This document shows, piece after piece, positions 1-5,100 of a stretch of DNA of 8,084 nucleotides; position 1 is the stretch's first letter; every line of letters starts with the position of its first letter. Position numbers and translations under genes: made by a program. The DNA lies in assembly GCA_017694255.1 (NCBI GenBank), contig JADINC010000041.1, positions 1 to 8,084 on the forward strand, written 5' to 3'. Source of the stretch: Candidatus Enterousia avistercoris (GTDB lineage: Bacteria; Pseudomonadota; Alphaproteobacteria; Rs-D84). The notes below the pieces were generated by a model. The model searched no databases and was not told where the DNA came from. It saw only the letters and a program-made list of their open reading frames with translations.

Positions 1-204
1 GTATCGTACTATATTAAAAAGGCATTAAAACTGAAAATCGGTTCACATAAACCGGGTCGTGATTTTGTTGGTACAATTACCAAAGATCAGATTCGCGAAA
101 TTGCCGAAAATAAAATGCCAGACTTAAATTGCTCTACCATTGAATCTGCTATGAATATTGTTGCGGGTCAATGCCGTTCTATGGGCGTCAAGGTGGAGGA
201 TTAA
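1..204 (+). CDS. rplK: 50S ribosomal protein L11, C-terminal part (5' end outside window)
   Basis: L11 binds the GTPase-associated centre of 23S rRNA at the base of the L12 stalk and takes part in factor-dependent GTP hydrolysis and the stringent response. The visible 67 residues begin VSYYIKKALKLKIGS and end GQCRSMGVKVED, then TAA. This matches the RNA-binding C-terminal domain of L11 (E. coli ends ARSMGLVVED), including the KPG-DFVGTIT segment and the DQIREIAE helix. The N-terminal domain, its proline-rich face and the start codon lie upstream of the window. E. coli has GSGKPN where this protein has GSHKPG; other positions look ordinary. The stop is 3 nt before the rplA ATG, and the rplA ribosome binding site lies inside the last codons, so the two genes are co-transcribed and probably translationally coupled. 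Identification is secure despite truncation. Confidence 0.96.
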   Translation, partial: VSYYIKKALKLKIGSHKPGRDFVGTITKDQIREIAENKMPDLNCSTIESAMNIVAGQCRSMGVKVED

Positions 205-207
205 GCG

Positions 208-882
208 ATGAAAATTACAAAAAGACAAAAAACATGGGCAAATCTGGACACTGATAAAGTGTATGCATTGTCAGACGCGATTGATGCGTTGCGCGCATAT
301 ACGTCCAAAAAATTTGATGAAACACTGGAATTTGCCATCCGTTTGGGTGTTGATGTGACCAAGGCTGACCAGAATATCCGTGGCATGGTATCTTTGCCGA
401 ATGGTACGGGTAAAACAGTTCGTGTTGCGGTATTTACTGTCAACAGCGCCGATGAAGCCAAAAAGGCCGGTGCGGATGTTGTCGGTGGCGAAGAACTGAT
501 TGAAAAGGTTGCTGGCGGCGAAATCAACTTTGACCGCGTAATTGCAACGCCGGATATGATGCCAAAGATGTCAAAAATTGCACGTATCCTGGGGCCAAAG
601 GGTTTGATGCCGAATCCGAAATTGGGTACGGTTACAAACAATGTTGCGGACGCCGTTGCCACGGCCAAAGCGGGTCAGATTGAATACCGTGCGGAAAAGC
701 GTGGTATTATTCACGCGGGTGTTGGCAAAATGTCGTTCGCGACAGATAAATTGGTTGAAAACATCAATGCGCTGGTTGACCAGTTGAAAAAGGTTAAACC
801 AGCATCGGTCAAAGGTCAATATATCTTGGGTGCATCGGTTGCGACGACCCAGGGACCTGGATTAAAGGTTGATGTAAAATAA
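208..882 (+). CDS. rplA: 50S ribosomal protein L1
   Basis: L1 binds 23S rRNA at the mobile L1 stalk, which helps release deacylated tRNA from the E site. In E. coli it also represses its own rplKA mRNA by binding the leader upstream of rplK, which is outside this window. The product is 224 residues, close to the usual 229-234. The L1 signature is intact at residues 127-143 (ILGPKGLMPNPKLGTVT). DQNIRG and LPNGTGKTVRVAVF in the first domain, EKRGIIHAGVGK and the GPGLKVDVK ending are family-typical. IATPDMMP (112-119) and HAGVGK resemble alphaproteobacterial L1 in particular. The ATG at 208 is chosen because a strong GGAGGA (195-200) sits 7 nt upstream and the protein begins MKITKRQK, like other L1 N-termini. 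A gap of 214 nt with regulatory RNA follows before rplJ. Confidence 0.98.
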   Translation: MKITKRQKTWANLDTDKVYALSDAIDALRAYTSKKFDETLEFAIRLGVDVTKADQNIRGMVSLPNGTGKTVRVAVFTVNSADEAKKAGADVVGGEELIEKVAGGEINFDRVIATPDMMPKMSKIARILGPKGLMPNPKLGTVTNNVADAVATAKAGQIEYRAEKRGIIHAGVGKMSFATDKLVENINALVDQLKKVKPASVKGQYILGASVATTQGPGLKVDVK

Positions 883-888
883 TTAAAT

Positions 889-916
889 CGCGGCGGGGTG
901 CACCGCCCCGGCCGCG
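889..916 (+). other. 12-bp GC-rich stem-loop after rplA
   Basis: Positions 889-900 pair with 904-909 and 911-916: CGCGGC with GCCGCG and GGGGUG with CGCCCC, leaving G910 bulged and CAC (901-903) as the loop. It starts 7 nt after the rplA stop. The RNA downstream is UACAGAUUUCUGUCC, with no U-tract, so it does not look like an intrinsic terminator on this strand. On the opposite strand the stem would be followed by the moderately T-rich ATTTAATTATTTT. A role in protecting or processing the rplKA 3' end, or in partial attenuation before rplJL-rpoBC, is inference. Confidence 0.75.
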
Positions 917-921
917 TACAG

Positions 922-1031
922 ATTTCTGTCCAAGACTGATGGTGCCCGGGAACGGACTTAATTGCCATCATAGACAAAGAAAAAATTCTTTGGGGCAGAA
1001 GCATAGCCCCACCCAGTAGCAACACTGGATG
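922..1031 (+). ncRNA. L10 leader-like autoregulatory RNA upstream of rplJ
   Basis: In many bacteria an RNA element ahead of rplJ binds the L10-L12 complex and represses rplJL translation. The core here is AGAC-TGATGG-TG, a small hairpin, then CTTAAT-TG-CCATCA-TAGAC. TGATGG (937-942) pairs with CCATCA (965-970). CCG (946-948) pairs with CGG (953-955) across a GNRA-type GGAA loop. GTC (928-930) can pair with GAC (973-975) across an asymmetric internal loop containing GA-rich sequence, as in a kink-turn. The arrangement GGUG, hairpin, CUUAAU, complementary strand agrees with the L10 leader core as I remember it. Further hairpins follow: AAAGAA/TTCTTT (976-991), GGGGC/GCCCC (992-1010) and CCAGT/ACTGG (1013-1028). 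The outer boundaries are approximate. No convincing -35/-10 pair was found in the gap. A covariance-model search with the Rfam L10 leader family would decide. Confidence 0.68.
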
Positions 1032-1051
1032 GATAGTTTAACAAGAACAGG

Positions 1052-1076
1052 GATTTTAAAGCATGACTTTAAAATC
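1052..1076 (+). promoter_or_regulatory. Perfect 10-bp hairpin just upstream of the rplJ ribosome binding site
   Basis: GATTTTAAAG (1052-1061) is exactly complementary to CTTTAAAATC (1067-1076), with loop CATGA (1062-1066). Wobble pairs G1051-U1077 and G1050-U1078 could lengthen it. It ends 8 nt before the AAGGG (1085-1089) that serves as the rplJ ribosome binding site. Because it is A/U-rich it is less stable than the other hairpins here, and it could form or open depending on L10-leader folding. That role is inference. Confidence 0.7.
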
Positions 1077-1096
1077 TTGCAGATAAGGGTAAAGAT

Positions 1097-1573
1097 ATGA
1101 GACGCGAAGAAAAATCAGATTTGATTTCAGCGTTGCAATCGTCCTTGAAAGATGCAAACGGTGTTTTCGTTGTTGAAAATCATGGTTTGACAGTCCAAGA
1201 ATTTGAAACATTGCGCAATGAATTGCGACCATTGGTTTCTGTATTCAAGGTTGTCAAAAACCGTTTGATGAAGTTGGCGTTAAAAGACACCGACTTTGAA
1301 CCCGTATCCGATATGTTAAAACGCCCGACTGCGGTTGCGGTTGCAACAGATGGTCTGGCGGTTACCAAAGTATTGGCCAAATTTGCAGATGAACATCCAA
1401 ACTTGACCATTATTGGTGGTAAAATGGACGCGGATATTTTGGGTGTGGACGATATTTTGCAATTATCCAAACTGCCGTCCCTGATGGAAATTCGTGGTAC
1501 AATTGCGCGTATATTGGTTGAACCTGCATCGCGCCTGGCCCGCGTTTCCGCAGAGTATGGAAAAAAGAATTAA
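1097..1573 (+). CDS. rplJ: 50S ribosomal protein L10, short C-terminal helix
   Basis: L10 anchors the L12 dimers to the ribosome: its globular N-terminal domain sits on 23S rRNA beside L11, and its long C-terminal helix carries the L12 dimers. The product is 158 residues. The N-terminal domain (about 1-127) shows MRREEKSDLI, the GLTVQEFETLR segment (30-40) and FKVVKNRLMKLAL (50-62), the usual VxKNxLxK-type rRNA-contact region. The C-terminal helix starts near LPSLMEIRG (127-134). Typical alphaproteobacterial L10 is about 172 residues, and here the helix is about 11 residues shorter, with one of two successive PA(T/S)-x-(I/L)A-xV units absent. The reading frame stays intact to TAA. The start at 1097 has AAGGG (1085-1089) 7 nt upstream. 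The upstream leader suggests autogenous control by L10-L12. rplL follows after 44 nt. Confidence 0.97.
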   Translation: MRREEKSDLISALQSSLKDANGVFVVENHGLTVQEFETLRNELRPLVSVFKVVKNRLMKLALKDTDFEPVSDMLKRPTAVAVATDGLAVTKVLAKFADEHPNLTIIGGKMDADILGVDDILQLSKLPSLMEIRGTIARILVEPASRLARVSAEYGKKN

Positions 1574-1582
1574 AAACAAATC

Positions 1583-1599
1583 CAGAACCACGCGTTCTG
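1583..1599 (+). other. Short stem-loop in the rplJ-rplL gap
   Basis: CAGAAC (1583-1588) pairs with GTTCTG (1594-1599) around a 5-nt loop, CACGC. It lies 9 nt after the rplJ stop and 7 nt before the strong rplL ribosome binding site AGGAG (1607-1611). With six pairs and no U-tract, it cannot be a terminator. It may separate translation of rplJ from the much higher translation of rplL, which is needed in several copies per ribosome. That function is inference. Confidence 0.5.
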
Positions 1600-1617
1600 A
1601 TTATATAGGAGCAAAAA

Positions 1618-1983
1618 ATGGCAGACATTCAAAAATTAGTTGAAGAATTGTCAAAATTGACTGTTTTGGAAGCGGTTGAACTGTCCAAAGCATTAGAAGA
1701 AACATGGGGCGTCAGCGCTGCTGCGGCAGTTGCTGTTGCTGCGGGTCCGGCGGCAGCCGCGGCCGAAGAAAAATCGGAATTTGATGTTATTCTGTCCGAT
1801 GTTGGTGCAAACAAGTTGGCCGTTATCAAGGCTGTCAAAGAAATGACAGGCTTGGGCCTGGGTGAAGCCAAGGCATTGGTTGAATCCGCACCAAAGGCAG
1901 TCAAAGAAGCCGTTGCCAAAGATGAAGCCGAAAAAATGAAGGCGACATTAGAAGCGGCCGGTGCCAAGGTTGAATTGAAATAA
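1618..1983 (+). CDS. rplL: 50S ribosomal protein L7/L12
   Basis: L7/L12 forms the flexible multicopy stalk of the 50S subunit that recruits and stimulates translational GTPases (EF-Tu, EF-G, IF2, RF3). The product is 121 residues, the normal length. Residues 1-32 are the helical dimerisation domain that docks on L10. Residues 33-52 are the Ala/Gly/Pro-rich hinge (AAAAVAVAAGPAAAAA). Residues 53-121 are the factor-binding domain beginning EFDVIL, with K66, I70, K71, K74 and K85 at the positions that contact factors in E. coli. Residue 82 is Gly in GLGLGEAK, where E. coli and most bacteria have Lys (GLGLKEAK); that lysine is the methylated K81 of mature E. coli L12. The start is set by AGGAG (1607-1611), 6 nt upstream. 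Downstream lies the structured 161-nt gap before rpoB. Confidence 0.98.
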   Translation: MADIQKLVEELSKLTVLEAVELSKALEETWGVSAAAAVAVAAGPAAAAAEEKSEFDVILSDVGANKLAVIKAVKEMTGLGLGEAKALVESAPKAVKEAVAKDEAEKMKATLEAAGAKVELK

Positions 1984-1991
1984 TTCATCCC

Positions 1992-2006
1992 GCACCAGCA
2001 CGGTGC
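1992..2006 (+). other. Small stem-loop after rplL
   Basis: GCACC (1992-1996) pairs with GGTGC (2002-2006) around the loop AGCAC. It begins 8 nt after the rplL stop and is followed by an A-rich run (2007-2018), not a U-run, so on the + strand it is not a terminator. It is the first of three stem-loops in the rplL-rpoB gap. Five pairs are modest and could occur by chance. Confidence 0.4.
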
Positions 2007-2020
2007 AAAATAAAAAAAGT

Positions 2021-2035
2021 CGCGGTTATGCCGCG
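2021..2035 (+). other. CGCGG stem-loop in the rplL-rpoB gap
   Basis: CGCGG (2021-2025) pairs with CCGCG (2031-2035) around the loop TTATG. Read on the opposite strand, the same stem is followed by ACTTTTTTTATTTT (2020-2007), the layout of a small intrinsic terminator facing toward rplL. On the + strand it has no terminator features. Its role is unknown. Confidence 0.45.
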
Positions 2036-2044
2036 CCGCCCGCC

Positions 2045-2075
2045 GCCCACCTGGGGGATTTTTCCCCAGGTGGGC
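2045..2075 (+). promoter_or_regulatory. Perfect 12-bp stem-loop between rplL and rpoB (attenuator or processing site)
   Basis: GCCCACCTGGGG (2045-2056) is exactly complementary to CCCCAGGTGGGC (2064-2075), with loop GATTTTT; inner G57-U63 and A58-U62 pairs could tighten it. It is the strongest secondary structure in the window and sits 69 nt before the rpoB start. The downstream sequence ACAAAGGCGUAAAUAC has no U-tract. In E. coli the same intergenic position holds a partial terminator and an RNase III site, which lower rpoBC expression relative to rplJL. A similar role here is inferred from position and structure. Confidence 0.72.
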
Positions 2076-2130
2076 ACAAAGGCGTAAATACATATACAGA
2101 TATTGTTTCGTTTGCAAAACGCACAAAAAA

Positions 2131-2135
2131 AAGGA
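2131..2135 (+). promoter_or_regulatory. Ribosome binding site deciding the rpoB start
   Basis: AAGGA at 2131-2135 lies 9 nt before the ATG at 2145 and follows an A-rich unstructured stretch. It supports translation starting at MAVIQKFRKSFGK, which aligns with other RpoB N-termini. An in-frame TTG at 2103 would add 14 residues (MFRLQNAQKKGLIP) but has no such site in front of it. Confidence 0.75.
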
Positions 2136-2144
2136 TTGATACCC

Positions 2145-5100
2145 ATGGCAGTTATCCAGAAATTCAGAAAATCTTTTGGAAAAAGTTTTTTGCAAACTCC
2201 GCTTCCTGATTTAGTAGAGATACAGTATAATTCTTACCGGGATTTTTTGCAGGCTGATACAGATCCGCAGGCCAGAAAGAACATGGGGCTGCAAAATGTA
2301 TTTTCATCCATGTTCCCCATTCATGACTATGCGGGTATCGCTGATTTGGAATTTGTTGAATATACATTGGACAAACCTGTCTATAATGTAAAAGAATGCA
2401 TGTTGCGTAATTTAACATATTCCAGCAAATTAAAATTGAAGCTGAGATTGATTTTATGGGACATCGCAGAAGACGGCAAAAAGACCCTGCGCGATATCAA
2501 AGAACAAGAAATATTTATGGGCGAAGTGCCGTTGATGACCGAACGCGGCAGCTTTATCGCATCTGGTGTTGAACGTGTTATCGTATCCCAGATGCACCGT
2601 GCCCAGGGTGTCGTTTTTGCCACCACCAAGGAAGCCAAGATTGCTGGCAACCCAATTACATATACTGCCCGTATCATCCCAGAACATGGTTCATGGATTG
2701 ATTTCGAAGAGTCTAAGGGTGTAATCTATGTCCGTATTGACCGTCGTCGTAAAATTCCGGCAACGGTTTTATTACGTTGTCTGCCCGCGGCCGAAGATGA
2801 AAAGAAATGGATCGCAGATCCACGTAAATCAACCATTCGCGGCATGGACGATACAGAAATTTTATCCGCGTTCTATAAACGCATTCCATTGAAATTTGAT
2901 GGTAATATGTGGGTTGGACAAACAGACGCATTCCAGGGATTGGAAAAATATCGTCTGAATTATGATTTAATTAACCCGCGTGATAAAAAGCCTTTGGCGG
3001 CCAAGGGCGACCGTATGAACGCAAAGCGTTTGAAACGTGTTATGGACGCGTCCAAAGAATTTGGAATTATGCCAGATGCGCTGGTTGGCGAATATCTGTT
3101 TGATCCGATTATGGATGATGCGGGTAATGTCGTTTATCGTGCTGGGACCGAAATCACCGAAGAGGTTTTGTCTGATTTGGAAAAAATGAATGTCAAAGAA
3201 ATTTCATTAATTTCTATTGATAACACGACAATTACGGCACATATGCGCAATACGTTGATTGCGGACAAAACTGTTAATCGCGAAGAAGCATTAATTGAAA
3301 TCTATAACATCATTCGTCCAGGCGAACGCCCAACGCTGGAAGCGGCGATAAACCTGTTCATGCGCCAGGGATTTGACGCGGCGTATTATGATTTGTCCGC
3401 CGTTGGCCGTTTCAAGATGAACAAGCGTCTGAAAATTGATTCTGGTAAAAAGCCCGAAGATGAACGTCTGTTGACGAAGTCTGATTTCTTGGCGGTATTG
3501 AAAACGCTGACAAATATTATCGACCACAAAGATACTGTTGATGATATCGATAATTTGTCGAACCGCCGTGTTCGTACAGTTGGCGAATTGCTGGAACAGA
3601 ATTTCCGTACTGGTATGGTTCGTATTGAACGACTGGTTCGCGAAAGTCTGTCATCGCCAAACATTGCAAACATGCAACCCCAAGATGTTATTAATGTAAA
3701 ACCATTGATGTCGTTGGTATCTGAATTCTTGGGCACATCGCAATTGTCCCAGTTTATGGATGCGTATAATCCGTTATCAGAACTGGAACACAAACGTCGT
3801 ATTTCTGCGTTGGGGCCGGGCGGATTAAATCGTGATCGTGCGGGTATTGACGTCCGCGACGTTCATCCGACACATTATGGACGTCTGTGTCCAATTCATA
3901 CACCCGAAGGTGCAAATATTGGTCTGATTAACCATTTGGCGACATATGCGCGTGTAAATCCATATGGGTTTATTGAAACACCGTACTATATTGTCGAAAA
4001 CAGCAAGATTACCGATAAAATGGTATACTTGACGGCGGACGAAGAACTGGGCCATAAAATTGCCCAGGGAAATACCCCAACAACAGCGTCTGGGGTTTTG
4101 TCCGAAGACATGGTAACCGCGCGTGTTGACGGCGAATTTACCATGGTGCCAAAGGAAGAAATTGACCTGATTGACGTTGAACCACGCCAGGTGGTGTCTA
4201 TTGCGACCGGGTTAATACCGTTCGTTGAAAATGACGACGCGAACCGTGCGTTGATGGGGTCGAACATGCAACGCCAGGCTGTTCCATTATTGCGTGTCCA
4301 GGCGCCATTGGTCGGTACCGGCATTGAACGCGAGGTCGCGCGTGATTCCCGCACCGGCAAAGTTGCAAAACACAGTGGTGTTGTTGAATCTGTGGATGCG
4401 AACCGTATTGTGGTTAAATGTATGAACAGTCGCAATGTCGTGACGGGTGTGGACATTTACAATCTGGAAAAATTTGAACGCAGTAACAGTGAAACATTAA
4501 TCCATCAAAAACCATTGGTAAAGGTTGGGGATCGTGTTTCTGCGGGCGATATAATTGCCGATGGTTCATCAATGAATTATGGTGAATTGGCATTGGGGCG
4601 CAATGTCTTGGTGGCATTCGTTCCATGGCGTGGATATAACTATGAAGATTCTATTGTTATTTCCGAACGCATTTCACGCGATGATGTTTTCACATCGGTA
4701 AAGATTGTTGAAAAAGAATTCAAGGTTCGTGATACCCAATTGGGTCCAGAAAGCTTTACCCGCGACATTCCAAATGTCAGTGAAGAAGCGCTGAAAAATC
4801 TGGATGAATCTGGAATTATTTATGTCGGTGCGCGTGTAAAACAGGGTGATATATTGGTTGGTCGTGTTTCGCCAAAATCTGAAACATTATTAACCCCCGA
4901 AGAAGCACTGTTGCGTAATATCTTTGGTGAAAAGGCATTAAATGTCAAAGATACATCACTGCGTGTTGGACCGAACGAAGAAGGTACAGTTATCGGTGTT
5001 AACATCTTGACCCGCCATGGGGTAAAGAAAGACGAACGCACCCAGATGATTGAACTGCAAAAAATCGAAAAGATTAATAAAGATCGCGAAGAAGAAACGT

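Noticed and set aside
201..668. 155-residue open frame on the - strand over rplA
   Set aside because: It is a shadow of rplA codon usage: it lies wholly inside a secure gene, is low-complexity, resembles no family and has no ribosome binding site that I can see.
816..1025. 69-residue - strand frame over the rplA end and the leader
   Set aside because: It covers the hairpin and L10-leader region and overlaps rplA; its composition shows no protein-like pattern. The stretch is better explained by RNA structure.
883..1096. A separate promoter for rplJ in the rplA-rplJ gap
   Set aside because: Candidate boxes such as TTGCCA (962-967) have no acceptable -10 box at 16-18 nt. A promoter cannot be excluded but is not supported by the sequence.
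1476..1573. Frameshift as the reason for the short L10 C-terminus
   Set aside because: The frame continues through recognisable L10 tail sequence (RLARV and YGKKN) to TAA, so an in-frame loss of about 11 codons fits better than a frameshift.
2103..2144. In-frame TTG start adding 14 residues to RpoB
   Set aside because: The ATG at 2145 has AAGGA 9 nt upstream and gives an N-terminus that aligns with other RpoB proteins; the TTG has neither.
2003..2209. 68-residue + strand frame starting at GTG in the rplL-rpoB gap
   Set aside because: It runs through the three hairpins and overlaps rpoB by 65 nt in another frame. No recognisable motif or convincing ribosome binding site.
3732..3812. Natural rifampicin resistance from the RpoB core region
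   Set aside because: The key residues Q536, D539, H549, R552 and S554 are the wild-type ones. Y541 (E. coli N518) and A540 differ but are not enough to call resistance.
3986..4456. Long - strand open frames inside rpoB (also 4820-5404 and 5401-5841)
   Set aside because: They are antisense shadows of rpoB with Ser/Thr-rich or arbitrary composition and no family resemblance.
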